Numbered from the stretch's first letter, positions 24,848 through 33,723 are shown. The stretch is DNA of 64,000 bases from Massilia litorea (GCF_015101885.1 NZ_CP062941.1:620001-684000); one strand, 5' to 3'. Notes: a model not told the origin generated them from the sequence alone. Numbers and translations: made by a program.

Positions 24848-25711
24848 TCAGGCGCTGCGCTTGACGATCACCGCATCCAGGTATTCCGAGGGCACCACCA
24901 GCGAGGCGCCATCGGCCGTATTGAACCACCCGAGCAGTTCCAGGATGTCGTGTTCCAGCAAGGCCTGGCCATGGCCGTCGAGCGCCGCGAATGCCTTGTT
25001 CACCGGCCCATAAAAATCGCGGAACACCTGCAGCCAATGGCTGGCCGACGTATAGCGGAAAGCAAAATTGCGGCGCGCCGTGCGGATGTCGGCGGCGGCG
25101 TCTCCGAAGAGTTCGCCAAGATAAGCCTCCGTGCCCCACAACAGCGGCGACATCAGGCCCGCCGGCGGCGGCACTGCCTTGCCGATCACCTTGAACAGCT
25201 GGCCGACGAAACTGTCGGGCGTCCAGCTCGACAGGGCGATCCGGCCGCCCGCGCGCACCACGCGCAGCAGTTCGCCGGCACAGCGCGCATGGTCGGGCGC
25301 GAACATCACGCCGAAGGTCGACACAGCCACGTCGAAGCTGCCGTCCTGGAAGGGTAAATTCTCGGCATCGGCCACCCGGAATTCGACGTCGAGGCCCTCG
25401 GCGGCGGCGCGCGCCCTGCCCTTCTCGAGCAGGGCCGGCACGTAGTCGGTCGAGGTGACGCGGGCCAGGCGGTGCGCCGCCGCCAGCGTCGCATTGCCGT
25501 TGCCGGCCGCCACATCGATGACGGTCTCGCCGGCGCGGATGTCGGCCATCTCGGCCAGGGTCTCGCCGACGATCTGCAGGGTCACGCCGATGATGGCGAA
25601 GTCGCCGCTGGCCCAGGCGGCCTGCTGGCGCGACTTGATGGCGGCGTAGTCCGGCTGCGCGGCAGACCGAGCCGTTGCGGCGCCCGGGGCCGATTGCGTT
25701 GTCTTGTCCAT
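24848..25711 (-). CDS. Class I SAM-dependent methyltransferase
   Basis: A 287-residue methyltransferase of the UbiE/Methyltransf_11 type. Motif I is VIDVAAGNGNATLAAA; the acidic loop after strand 2 is VTSTDYVPALLEKG; motif II/III regions are VADAENLPFQDGSFDVAVST and LLRVVRAGGRIALSSWTP. ATG 25711 has GGAAGGATG upstream. It is divergent from a cupin-AraC regulator 125 bp away, a common arrangement in which the regulator controls the enzyme. The substrate is not predictable. Confidence 0.9.
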   Translation of the reverse strand: MDKTTQSAPGAATARSAAQPDYAAIKSRQQAAWASGDFAIIGVTLQIVGETLAEMADIRAGETVIDVAAGNGNATLAAAHRLARVTSTDYVPALLEKGRARAAAEGLDVEFRVADAENLPFQDGSFDVAVSTFGVMFAPDHARCAGELLRVVRAGGRIALSSWTPDSFVGQLFKVIGKAVPPPAGLMSPLLWGTEAYLGELFGDAAADIRTARRNFAFRYTSASHWLQVFRDFYGPVNKAFAALDGHGQALLEHDILELLGWFNTADGASLVVPSEYLDAVIVKRSA

Positions 25712-25836
25712 GGTGTCATCCTTCCTTCTCCAAATCGCGAGATCGAAAATTTCAGTATGGTGTGCGGGGCCGGGGCCTGCTTGACCGGGCGTCGGCACGT
25801 TTTGCCCGCGCATCCTGACCGGCCGTCCTGACCACG

Positions 25837-26832
25837 ATGGAAACCGACACCCTCTCCGATGTGCTGCGCTCGGTACGCCTGCGCGGCGCCGTCTTCTACC
25901 AGATCAGCTTTCCCGCGGTCTGGGCGGTCGAGGCGCCGCCGATGCGCGAACTCGGCCGGCTACTGTTCCCGGACGCCGAGCACGTGATGGAGTATCACGT
26001 GCTCGCCAAGGGCGCCGGCTGGGCCTGCGTGGCCGGCCTCGCGCCGGTGCGGCTGCGTCCCGGCGACGTCGTCATCCTGCCGCACGGCGACGGCCACGTG
26101 CTCTCGAACGACCCCGACCTGCAGCCGACGCGTATCGATCGCGACTGGATCGCCGCCACGCGCGACGCGCCCAAGCCGATCCCGATCGTGTTTCACTCGC
26201 AATACGAATTTTCCTGGGGCGAACACGCGACGCCGGGCGACACCGAACTGGTCTGCGGCTTTCTTTCCTGCGACCGTCACCCCTTCAATCCCCTGCTCGA
26301 CGCCCTGCCGCGCCTGCTGCACCTGCCGGCATCGAACAGCGCCGCCGCCCACGCCGAACTCGCTCAACTGGCGCTGCGCGCCGACCGCGGCCAGCCGGGC
26401 GCGGCGGCCCTGCTCGAGCGCGCCAGCGAAACCATGTTCATCGACGCCCTGCGGCGCTACCTGGAGTGCCTGCCCGCCGGCAGCACCGGCTGGCTGGCCG
26501 GCCTGCGCGACCCTCAGATCGGGCGCGCACTGGCGCTGATCCACCGCGCCCCGGCCCGTCCCTGGACCATCGACGACCTGGCGCGCGCTTCAAATCTGTC
26601 GCGCTCGGTCTTCTGCGCGCGCTTCCTGCGCCTGCTCGGCCTGCCGCCGATGCAATACCTGGCGCGCTGGCGCATGGAAGCGGCTGCCGGCCTGCTGCGC
26701 GGCAGCCGGGCACCGGTGGCGTCGGTGGCGCTGGAGGTCGGCTACGAATCGGAAGCGGCCTTTGCCCGCGCCTTCAAACGCGAGACGGGAACCTCGCCGG
26801 CACGCTGGCGGCGCATGCAGCTGGCGGGTTGA
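25837..26832 (+). CDS. AraC-family regulator with N-terminal cupin domain
   Basis: A 331-residue transcription factor. The N-terminal about 190 residues match the cupin_6 (AraC-binding-like) domain: SDVLRSVRLRGAVFYQISFP, EYHVLAKGAGWACVAG, RLRPGDVVILPHGDGHVLSN. The C-terminal 100 residues contain the two helix-turn-helix motifs, PWTIDDLARASNLSRSVFCA and VASVALEVGYESEAAFARAF, followed by the ETGTSPARWRR signature. It is divergent from the methyltransferase gene, its most likely target, and is followed closely by tRNA-Phe copy 2. Confidence 0.93.
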   Translation: METDTLSDVLRSVRLRGAVFYQISFPAVWAVEAPPMRELGRLLFPDAEHVMEYHVLAKGAGWACVAGLAPVRLRPGDVVILPHGDGHVLSNDPDLQPTRIDRDWIAATRDAPKPIPIVFHSQYEFSWGEHATPGDTELVCGFLSCDRHPFNPLLDALPRLLHLPASNSAAAHAELAQLALRADRGQPGAAALLERASETMFIDALRRYLECLPAGSTGWLAGLRDPQIGRALALIHRAPARPWTIDDLARASNLSRSVFCARFLRLLGLPPMQYLARWRMEAAAGLLRGSRAPVASVALEVGYESEAAFARAFKRETGTSPARWRRMQLAG

Positions 26833-26855
26833 GGGAGGGTGCGCGCGCAAAAATT

Positions 26856-26884
26856 ATGGACGAGCCGGCACTTCATGCTAAAAT
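26856..26884 (+). promoter_or_regulatory. Promoter of the second tRNA-Phe gene
   Basis: TAAAAT (26879-26884) is a good -10 box 10 bp before the tRNA. ATGGAC (26856-26861), 17 bp upstream, is a weak -35 box. It is unrelated in sequence to the promoter of copy 1. Confidence 0.6.
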
Positions 26885-26894
26885 TCGCCGCCTT

Positions 26895-26970
26895 GGCCTG
26901 GTAGCTCAGTTGGTAGAGCAGAGGATTGAAAATCCTTGTGTCGGTGGTTCGATTCCGCCCCGGGCCACCA
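26895..26970 (+). tRNA. tRNA-Phe (GAA), second copy
   Basis: A 76-base tRNA identical to that at 11429-11504, anticodon GAA, CCA encoded. The AGAATTCAG that follows the CCA is also shared with copy 1, but the upstream flank is not. Confidence 0.98.
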
Positions 26971-26986
26971 AGAATTCAGTAGTACA

Positions 26987-27021
26987 GAAAAACGCCAACC
27001 CATGCAGGTTGGCGTTTTTGT
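26987..27021 (+). terminator. Intrinsic terminator after tRNA-Phe copy 2
   Basis: AACGCCAACC (26991-27000) / GGTTGGCGTT (27007-27016) with a CATGCA loop and TTTTTG tail. Confidence 0.92.
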
Positions 27022-27158
27022 TTGTGGATTCCACCGTCCTTGTGTCCGTCCCTCTCCGGACCGTCATCCCCCGCAAGAATGTCTAACGAACGCCGTCGTT
27101 GTGCCCGCTGCGGTAGGCTGGCGGCATACGCACGCCCGTGCGATGGGGAGAATCGATC

Positions 27159-28034
27159 ATGCATTACATTCGTCGCGGCACCGGCAAGCCTTTGCTGTTG
27201 ATTCATGGCCTCGGCGGCCATTGGCAGAGCTGGAACCCAATTCTGGCCGATCTCGCGACAAGGCGCGAAGTCATCGCGGTGGACCTGCCCGGCTTTGGCC
27301 AGACGCCGCGGCTGGCCGGCGAAACCTCGATCCGCACCCTGGCAAATGAGACCGCGGCCTTCCTCCATGCCCATGGCTTGAGCGGCATCGATGCAGTGGG
27401 TAGCTCGATGGGGGCGCGACTGGTGCTGGAGCTGGCGCGACGCGGTGGAATCGTCGGCGGCGTGGTAGCGCTCAATCCTGGCGGTTTCTGGCAGGGATGG
27501 GAGCGTCACGCGTTCTTCAGCTCGATCTACCTGTCGATCCGGTTGCTGCGGCTGCTGCGCCCGGTATTGCCGGCAGTCTGCGCCAACCCACTGGGTCGCG
27601 CTTTGTTGCTGGCACAATTTTCTGCGCGGCCGACCAAGCTGGCGCCGGACACCGTGAGCGACGAATTGTGCAGCTATGTGGCCTCGCCGGCTTTTGATGA
27701 ACTGCTGGCCCAGCTCGCCTACGGTGAGGAGCAACAAGGGGCTCCGCGTAACAGCATCGTGCATCCGCTCGTCATTGGCTGGGGACGGCGTGACCGGGTC
27801 TGCTTTCCGCGTCAAGCCAGACGCGCGCTGGCCTTGTTCCCGGATGCTCAGCTCCACTGGTTCGATCGCTGTGGCCATTTTCCGCACTGGGATGCTCCGG
27901 CGGAAACCTCACGGCTGATCCTGAGCGCACTTGCCGGCGCGCGCGCCGATGCTGCAGTCGGGCGCTCGCACGCGGGCCATGGAGACCATCCAGAACAATC
28001 CTCCAGCCTGCATCTGCCGCAATTCACCGGCTGA
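27159..28034 (+). CDS. Alpha/beta hydrolase inside the putative tRNA-Phe element
   Basis: A 291-residue soluble hydrolase. Motifs in order: LLIHGLGGHWQSW (oxyanion region), nucleophile elbow AVGSSMGARL, acid region GWGRRDRVCF, and catalytic His in CGHFPHWDAP. The last 40 residues (from about GARADAAVGRSHAG) are His/Ser-rich and not family-like, perhaps a run-on C-terminus. ATG 27159 follows GGGGAG. It lies 138 bp after the tRNA-Phe terminator and 90 bp before msrA, within the segment bounded by the tRNA and its 3' copy. It is not obviously a paralogue of the hydrolase at 11624. Confidence 0.85.
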   Translation: MHYIRRGTGKPLLLIHGLGGHWQSWNPILADLATRREVIAVDLPGFGQTPRLAGETSIRTLANETAAFLHAHGLSGIDAVGSSMGARLVLELARRGGIVGGVVALNPGGFWQGWERHAFFSSIYLSIRLLRLLRPVLPAVCANPLGRALLLAQFSARPTKLAPDTVSDELCSYVASPAFDELLAQLAYGEEQQGAPRNSIVHPLVIGWGRRDRVCFPRQARRALALFPDAQLHWFDRCGHFPHWDAPAETSRLILSALAGARADAAVGRSHAGHGDHPEQSSSLHLPQFTG

Positions 28035-28124
28035 TGACCGGCATGCGACAGGCGCGGCGACAAACGGGCCAACGTGGGAAGATATGCGCTTCACGCCTAC
28101 CACTCATTCAAGCAAAGGGAATCA

Positions 28125-28652
28125 ATGACAGCTCACACTGAAACCGCCATCCTGGCCGGCGGCTGCTTCTGGGGCATGGAGCAATTGCTGCGGCGCATAC
28201 CGGGCGTGCTTTCGACGCGCGTCGGCTACACCGGCGGCGACGTGCCCAACGCCACCTACCGCAACCATGGCACCCATGCGGAAGCACTGGAACTGGTGTT
28301 CGATCCGGGCCAGATCAGCTATCGCCAGATCCTCGAATTTTTCTTCCAGATCCATGATCCGACCACGGCGAACCGTCAGGGTAATGATCGGGGGATGAGC
28401 TATCGCTCCGGCATCTATTATCTCGACGATGCACAAAAGCGCATGGCCGAGCAGACCATCGCCGACGTCGACGCCTCCGGCCTCTGGCCCGGCAAGGCCG
28501 TCACCGAGATCGTCGCGGCGGGACCTTTCTGGGAGGCCGAGCCGGAACACCAGGATTATCTGGAACGCAATCCGAACGGATATACCTGCCATTTCATCCG
28601 GCCGGGCTGGAAGCTGCCCGTCCGCCAGGGAGCAGCGTCAGCAGAGGATTGA
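28125..28652 (+). CDS. msrA: Peptide methionine sulfoxide reductase A
   Basis: Reduces methionine-S-sulfoxide in proteins. The catalytic motif GGCFWG (Cys14) opens the protein, followed by [19 protein letters not shown] and the substrate-site segment [28 protein letters not shown] and [18 protein letters not shown] complete the family pattern. It has 175 residues from ATG 28125 (AAAGGGA upstream). The last residues (AED and the TGA stop) are encoded by a duplicated fragment of tRNA-Phe, so the natural C-terminus after KLPVRQGAA has been replaced or run into foreign sequence; the catalytic domain is intact. Confidence 0.94.
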   Translation: MTAHTETAILAGGCFWGMEQLLRRIPGVLSTRVGYTGGDVPNATYRNHGTHAEALELVFDPGQISYRQILEFFFQIHDPTTANRQGNDRGMSYRSGIYYLDDAQKRMAEQTIADVDASGLWPGKAVTEIVAAGPFWEAEPEHQDYLERNPNGYTCHFIRPGWKLPVRQGAASAED

Positions 28653-28692
28653 AAATCCTTGTGTCGGTGGTTCGATTCCGCCCCGGCCACCA
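28640..28692 (+). pseudogene. 3' fragment of tRNA-Phe (att-like duplication)
   Basis: Starting at AGCAGAGGATTG, 53 bases repeat the tRNA-Phe sequence from the anticodon arm to CCA, with one G of the acceptor GGG run deleted. The bases after it (about TAATTCAGTAG) also resemble the flank of copy 2. It lacks the 5' half and cannot be a tRNA. Its position 1.7 kb downstream of an intact tRNA-Phe, same orientation, is that of the distal att repeat of an integrated element. It overlaps the msrA 3' end. Confidence 0.9.
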
Positions 28693-28710
28693 GTAATTCA
28701 GTAGAGTCGT

Positions 28711-29565
28711 TCAAACTGCCAGCCCCGTCACTGTCGCCGGCATCGCCCCCACCGCAGCGCGCCGGAAGGTCGAGGGCGACACGCCGGTGTGCTCCTTGAA
28801 GAAACGGGAAAAATTGCTGGGCGCGGAGAATCCGAGGTCGAGTGCGACCGTGGTCAGGGATGCGCCCTGGCCGATCAGCCGGCGCATCGCCTCTTCGACC
28901 CGGACGGCGCTCCAGAACACCTGCGGACTCGTATTGAGCTGATCACGGAACAGCGTAAAGAAGTGCGCGCGCGACAGGCCGACCTGGTGCGCGATCTCGT
29001 CGAGTGCGATCTTGTCGCTGACATGCTCGCGCATCAGCGTGATCGCGCTGCGCAGGCGATGGTCGAGCAAGGGCGGCAGCAGGCGCCTGGGATCGGCCAC
29101 GCGTCCGCGCGTGGTGGCGTCGATGGTGGCGCTGATCAGCTGCTCGACCAGGCCATTCAAGCCATCCTCGGGTTCGCGCGCCGACAGGATCAGGTCCAGC
29201 ACCTGCCAGCAGGCCTGGCGCAAGCCGGCATCGATCGGAATGCGCGATGACGGGAAGACAAAGGGACGACCGGTCGCCCGCCGCAGTTCGTTCAGCCACT
29301 TCCGCGAAATCATGAACACCAGGAACACTGCCGGTCCCGTTCCATCCAGCCGCGTCATGTCGTGCGACTGATACGCATTCGTCGCGAGGCCCACATTTTC
29401 GTCGTAGCGGACCACCTCGGTGCCGACATTGGCCTGGGCCCGCGCGCCGCCGAGCCAGAACACGATCTGCGATTCGGAATGTGCGTGCGCCACCAGGTCG
29501 GTACACGTCTCCAGCACGATCGCCTGTCCAAACGTCCCTTCGTAGAACGCGTACGACTCTGCCAT
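28711..29565 (-). CDS. AraC-family regulator of the adjacent catabolic cluster
   Basis: A 284-residue regulator. The N-terminal domain has the AraC-binding cupin pattern (LVAHAHSESQIVFWLGG, NVGLATNAYQSHDM). The C-terminal DNA-binding domain carries KIALDEIAHQVGLSRAHFFT and SLTTVALDLGFSAPSNFSRF, then EHTGVSPSTFRR. ATG 29565 follows GGGAG. It is divergent from the FAH/hydrolase/amidohydrolase/Tsx-like gene run beginning at 29797, with 231 bp between, and is very probably its regulator. Confidence 0.92.
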   Translation of the reverse strand: MAESYAFYEGTFGQAIVLETCTDLVAHAHSESQIVFWLGGARAQANVGTEVVRYDENVGLATNAYQSHDMTRLDGTGPAVFLVFMISRKWLNELRRATGRPFVFPSSRIPIDAGLRQACWQVLDLILSAREPEDGLNGLVEQLISATIDATTRGRVADPRRLLPPLLDHRLRSAITLMREHVSDKIALDEIAHQVGLSRAHFFTLFRDQLNTSPQVFWSAVRVEEAMRRLIGQGASLTTVALDLGFSAPSNFSRFFKEHTGVSPSTFRRAAVGAMPATVTGLAV

Positions 29566-29796
29566 CTTGTCTCCCTTGCCGGCATTACCGGTCATATTTA
29601 TGCCCAAATTGTAATCCTGGCAGCGGGGCATATCAGACGTTCGAAAAAAAGATATCAGACGCATTGATAAGGGGTTGGACCCGGCGATAAGCCCAGCCAT
29701 GGGTTGATAAGCGCGCCTGCCCGTTTGTTCCTAGACTCCGTCCACGGTCAGCGGTCCGAGCTTCAATCGGTCCCGACCGAATACCTGGAGGAATAC

Positions 29797-30669
29797 ATGC
29801 AAATCGCAACATATCAACTCGATGGACGCCGCTTCGTCGGGCTTGTTTCCGATGACCGCGAGCAGGTCACGCCGTTCGAACTTCCCGAAAACGCGGCGGC
29901 CGAAGGCGCCCTGGTGATCATCAAACTGCTGGCCGACGGCGGCGCGCTCCCCGCACCCACCGGGCAAGGGGTGCCGCTCGCATCGGTCCAGCTGCTGGCG
30001 CCGATCCCGGTACCTCGCCGCAACGTCTGGTGCGTGGGCCGCAACTACCACGCCCACGCAAAGGAATTGCAAACCTCGGTATTCAAGGACAACGACGCCA
30101 ATCCGGAAGCCTGGCCGATCGTCTTTACCAAGGTGCCCGAATGCGTCGTCGGCCCCTTCGACAACATCATGCTGCCGGGGGCCGCGATCTCGGAGCAAAT
30201 CGATTACGAGGCCGAACTGGCGGTCGTCATCGGCAAAGGCGGCAAGAACATCACCCGCGCCGACGCCATGGGGCATGTGTTCGGCTACACGGTGGTCAAC
30301 GACGTCACCGCGCGCGACGTCCAGATGCGCCACCAGCAGTGGGACATGGGCAAGTCGTTCGACACCTTCTGCCCGATGGGTCCGTGGATCGTGACCGCCG
30401 ACCAGCTCGATGGCACCCGGACCCGCGTGCGCTGCTGGGTCAACGGCGAGCTGCGCCAGGATGGTCCGACCGACAACCTGATCTTCGACATCCCGACCCT
30501 GATCGAGACGATTTCGCGCGGCATCACCTTGTACCCGGGGGACATCATCGCCACCGGCACCCCGGCGGGCGTCGGGCTGGGCATGAAGCCGCCGCGCTTC
30601 CTGGCTGCGGGCGACGTGGTACGGGTCGAGATCGACGGCATCGGCGCCATCGAAAACCAATTCATTTAA
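29797..30669 (+). CDS. Fumarylacetoacetate hydrolase-family enzyme
   Basis: A 290-residue FAH-domain protein of the kind that hydrolyses or decarboxylates 2-oxo-acid intermediates in aromatic ring degradation. The N-terminal cap domain is followed by the FAH core: NVWCVGRNYHAHAKEL, IDYEAELAVVIGKGGKNI with metal-binding Glu residues, YTVVNDVTARDVQMRHQQWD, and DIIATGTPAGVG. The start at 29797 follows GGAGG. First gene of a four-gene plus-strand run with 13 and 29 bp gaps to the next two. The exact substrate is unknown. Confidence 0.92.
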   Translation: MQIATYQLDGRRFVGLVSDDREQVTPFELPENAAAEGALVIIKLLADGGALPAPTGQGVPLASVQLLAPIPVPRRNVWCVGRNYHAHAKELQTSVFKDNDANPEAWPIVFTKVPECVVGPFDNIMLPGAAISEQIDYEAELAVVIGKGGKNITRADAMGHVFGYTVVNDVTARDVQMRHQQWDMGKSFDTFCPMGPWIVTADQLDGTRTRVRCWVNGELRQDGPTDNLIFDIPTLIETISRGITLYPGDIIATGTPAGVGLGMKPPRFLAAGDVVRVEIDGIGAIENQFI

Positions 30670-30682
30670 AAGGAAACCTCAC

Positions 30683-31468
30683 ATGACTACCGAAATTGTT
30701 GCAGGACTGACCGTTGAAGTCGAAGGCGAAGGCGCCGCCATCGTGTGCGTCCACGGCCTGGGCGGCTCGAGCAATACCTGGACCCCGGTGATGGGGGCGC
30801 TGCAAGGCCACCGCATCGTTCGCATCGACCTGCCGGGCAGCGGCCGCTCCCCAAGCGGCAGCGGCGAACTCAACATCGCCAGCATGGCCGACGCGGTCCA
30901 GGCCGTGTGCCGCGAGCTCGACATTACCAGGGCGACCTTCCTCGGCCACTCGATGGGCACCATCGTCTGCCAGCACATCGCGACGAACAATCCGGCGCTG
31001 GTCACCGGCCTGGCGCTGTTCGGCCCGCTCGTGTGCCCGCCCGACGCGGGACGCGCCGGCATCCTGGCGCGCGCCGACAAGGCCGCCACCGGCGGCGCGG
31101 CCGCGATGCAGGAAATCGCCGACGCCATCGTCGGCGCAGCGACCTCGAAGGAAACCAAGGCCCAGCAGCCGGCCGTGCTGGCGCTGGTGCGCGAGAGCGT
31201 GATGCGCCAGAGCCCCGAAGGCTACGGGCAAAGCTGCAGGGCGCTGGCGACGGCGCAGGCGGCAGCGATCGACGACATTTCAGTGCCGACCTTGCTGGTC
31301 ACGGGAGACCAGGACGGTGTTGCGCCTGCGGCGAACGTGGCGGCCATGGCGGAACGTATCAAGGGCAGCGAGATGGTGGTGCTGGAAGGCTGCGGCCACT
31401 GGACCACCTTCGAGCGTCCGCAGGAGTGCATGCAACAGCTGACGAAGTTCCTGAGTTCTTCAAAATAA
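30683..31468 (+). CDS. Alpha/beta hydrolase (3-oxoadipate enol-lactonase/MhpC-like)
   Basis: A 261-residue hydrolase with VHGLGGSSNTW, nucleophile elbow FLGHSMGTIV, acid in VTGDQDGVAP and catalytic His in EGCGHWTTFE. Length and compactness fit enol-lactonase or meta-cleavage-product hydrolases. AAAAGGA lies before ATG 30683. Position between an FAH-family gene and an amidohydrolase supports a role in opening or cleaving a ring-derived intermediate, but the reaction is inferred. Confidence 0.88.
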   Translation: MTTEIVAGLTVEVEGEGAAIVCVHGLGGSSNTWTPVMGALQGHRIVRIDLPGSGRSPSGSGELNIASMADAVQAVCRELDITRATFLGHSMGTIVCQHIATNNPALVTGLALFGPLVCPPDAGRAGILARADKAATGGAAAMQEIADAIVGAATSKETKAQQPAVLALVRESVMRQSPEGYGQSCRALATAQAAAIDDISVPTLLVTGDQDGVAPAANVAAMAERIKGSEMVVLEGCGHWTTFERPQECMQQLTKFLSSSK

Positions 31469-31497
31469 CCAGGCCTTGGGGGCCAGAGGAGACATAC

Positions 31498-32832
31498 ATG
31501 AAGAAGATTGCAATCACCAATGTCACGATTTTCGATGGCAGTGGCGACGACGTATTCAAAGGTGAAGTCCTCGTAGAAGGCAACCGGATCGTCGAAGTAG
31601 CGCATTTCCCGAACAAGGTGTCGGGCACCGCGGACCAGCTGATCGACGGCGGCGGCAAGTTCCTGATGCCGGGAATGACCGAAGCCCACACCCACTTTTC
31701 GTGGAACGACCAGCCGACGCTGTCGGCCATCCAGTTCATGCCACCGGAAGAACACATCCTGTGGTGCGTCGACGTGGCCAGGCGCTATCTCGACATGGGC
31801 TGGACCTCGGCCATCGGCGCCGCCGCCGCCAAGCCGCGTCTCGATATCGTCCTGCGCAATGCCATCGCGGCAGGCCAGTGCGTCGGCCCGCGCTACCTGG
31901 CCGGCAGCCAGGAGATCGCCACCCTGGGCGGTCTCGGCGACAACACCCTGCCCCACCTGCCCTTCCAGGAACTGAGTTTCGGCCACATCGTGAGCGGCCC
32001 CGAGGAAGTGCGCAAGGCCGCGCGCATGTTCATCAAATACGGCGTGGACCACCTCAAGATCAACCTGTCGGGCGAATATATTGCCGGCCTGTCGGCAGAG
32101 CTGTCGCCATTCTCGGACGAAGAAATCGCCATGCTGACGAGCGAGGCGAAGCGCAACAACAAGCGCGTGGCGGCGCACGCGCGCTCCGACGAGTCGGTAC
32201 GCCAGTGCATCCGCCACGGCATCGACATCATCTTCCACGCCAGTTTCGCGAACGAGGAAACGCTGGACATGCTGGAGGCGAACAAGGAGCGGCACTTCGT
32301 GGCGCCCGCCATCGGCTGGCTGGTGCGCACCAGCTTCAACGCGTCGGAATATGGCATCACGCCCGAGATCGCCCGGCAAATGGGCTACCCGCAGGAACTG
32401 GAAGCAGCGGCGGCCTCGCTGCGCCAGATGCACAAGCGCGGCATCCGCATCCTGCCGGGCGGCGACTACGGCTTTGCGTGGATGCCGCACGGGACCAATG
32501 CCAACGACCTCCAGTATTTCGTGGACTACATCGGCATGACCCCGACCGAAGCGCTGGTCTCGGCGACCCGCCTGGGCGGCGAGATCATGATGCGGCCGCA
32601 TGAACTGGGCCAGGTGCGTCCCGGTTTCCTTGCCGACCTGGTGCTGGTCGACGGCGACCCGCTGCAGGACCTGGGCATCCTGACCGAGCCGGCCAGGATC
32701 GCGCTGGTGATGCAGGACGGTGTGATCCGCAAAGGCTTGCAGGACGCCAGCCCGCGCACAGCGGCCATTCACGTCCCGGCGAGCGAAAACCCGCTGCTCG
32801 ACAAGGGCGTGCAGGAAGCCGTACCGGCCTGA
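31498..32832 (+). CDS. Amidohydrolase superfamily enzyme (imidazolonepropionase/prolidase-like)
   Basis: A 444-residue metal-dependent hydrolase. The metal site is complete: HxH at His64 and His66 (TEAHTHF), the bridging Lys in HLKINLSG, His residues in RVAAHARSD and DIIFHASF, and the catalytic Asp in LPGGDYGF. A small N- and C-terminal beta-sandwich flanks the barrel (IFDGSGDDVFKGEVLVEGN; LADLVLVDGDPLQDL), as in imidazolonepropionase and Xaa-Pro/carboxypeptidase-like members. AGAGGAG precedes ATG 31498; the long open frame leftwards to 30745 is a shadow of the previous gene. Probably cleaves a cyclic amide or peptide-like bond in the pathway substrate. Confidence 0.9.
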   Translation: MKKIAITNVTIFDGSGDDVFKGEVLVEGNRIVEVAHFPNKVSGTADQLIDGGGKFLMPGMTEAHTHFSWNDQPTLSAIQFMPPEEHILWCVDVARRYLDMGWTSAIGAAAAKPRLDIVLRNAIAAGQCVGPRYLAGSQEIATLGGLGDNTLPHLPFQELSFGHIVSGPEEVRKAARMFIKYGVDHLKINLSGEYIAGLSAELSPFSDEEIAMLTSEAKRNNKRVAAHARSDESVRQCIRHGIDIIFHASFANEETLDMLEANKERHFVAPAIGWLVRTSFNASEYGITPEIARQMGYPQELEAAAASLRQMHKRGIRILPGGDYGFAWMPHGTNANDLQYFVDYIGMTPTEALVSATRLGGEIMMRPHELGQVRPGFLADLVLVDGDPLQDLGILTEPARIALVMQDGVIRKGLQDASPRTAAIHVPASENPLLDKGVQEAVPA

Positions 32833-32849
32833 CCCCAGCCTGCTTTCGG

Positions 32850-32875
32850 CGCCCGCAGCGGTCCTGCTGCGGGCG
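32850..32875 (+). other. Hairpin between amidohydrolase and Tsx-like genes
   Basis: CGCCCGCAGC (32850-32859) / GCTGCGGGCG (32866-32875) with a 6-base loop and no T-run. It may reduce read-through into, or adjust expression of, the outer-membrane gene. Confidence 0.6.
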
Positions 32876-32952
32876 TCTGCCTACCCGAATGAATACCGAC
32901 AGCGCCCCTGCCGCGGCAGCGCGGCAGGCTGCTGGCCGACAATGGAGATGGA

Positions 32953-33723
32953 ATGAATCTGAATAAACGTGTGATGCGCACTGCGCTGGCGCTTGCCGCA
33001 CTGGCCGCAACCGGCACCGTGCTGGCGGCCGAATTCCAGGTGGCGAACCTGAACGCCCTGTACACGACCCGGTCCAGGGCCGATCCCGTGCTCGGCACCG
33101 GGACCGACGATGAGAAACTGAAGACTTACCAGTTCGAATATTTCGCAGGCTTCAAGTACGGCGACGTGTACGTCGATGCCGAGCTGTTTAGTGGCGAGAA
33201 CGTCGGCGGCGCCGGCGCCGGCTCCTTCGGCGGCAACAGCCCCAACCAGAGCCTGCTGGTCTTCAATCCACGCCTGAGCCTGGGGAAGATCAGCGGCCGC
33301 AACCTGGCCTTCGGCCCGATTGCCGACGTGTCGCTGATCGCGCGCTACGAGCGCGCCAGTTACGCCGACTTCCGTTCCTGGAACCACGGCATCTCCTTCA
33401 ACTTCACTGTGCCGGGCTTCGCTTACTTCGAGTCGGGCATCCTGCGCCGCAATACCAATTTCTACAAGGGCGAGACGCTGTGGCGCTCGGTCCTGATGTC
33501 GAAGCCGTTCGCGGGCGAGCGGCTTCGTTTCAACCTGCTGGCGCTGATCAATGGAACGGGAGCGAATGGCACGGAAGTATTCCTGCGCCCGGAACTGCTG
33601 TGGGCGATCGACGCCAAAGGCAGCTTCCAGGCCGGCCTGCGCTACGAAATCCATCGCTACAAGATCGAGGGGCAGGACTATTCGCGCAACTCGCCCACCC
33701 TGATGGTGAAGTGGACGATGTAA
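32953..33723 (+). CDS. Tsx-like outer membrane channel protein
   Basis: A 256-residue outer-membrane beta-barrel of the nucleoside-specific channel (Tsx/OmpK) type. A signal peptide (MNLNKRVMRTALALAALAA ending VLAA) is followed by alternating amphipathic strands such as TYQFEYFAGFKYGDVYVDAEL, and the chain ends in an aromatic-containing strand (PTLMVKWTM). A GGAGATGG site precedes the ATG. Family members pass nucleosides or other small hydrophilic molecules; the position at the end of the catabolic run suggests uptake of the pathway substrate. Confidence 0.8.
   Translation: MNLNKRVMRTALALAALAATGTVLAAEFQVANLNALYTTRSRADPVLGTGTDDEKLKTYQFEYFAGFKYGDVYVDAELFSGENVGGAGAGSFGGNSPNQSLLVFNPRLSLGKISGRNLAFGPIADVSLIARYERASYADFRSWNHGISFNFTVPGFAYFESGILRRNTNFYKGETLWRSVLMSKPFAGERLRFNLLALINGTGANGTEVFLRPELLWAIDAKGSFQAGLRYEIHRYKIEGQDYSRNSPTLMVKWTM

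Noticed and set aside
11624..28034. The two hydrolases behind the two tRNA-Phe genes as a recent duplication
   Set aside because: They differ in nucleophile elbow (AHSMG versus GSSMG), N-terminus and overall sequence, so their positions are likely coincidental or reflect independent insertions.
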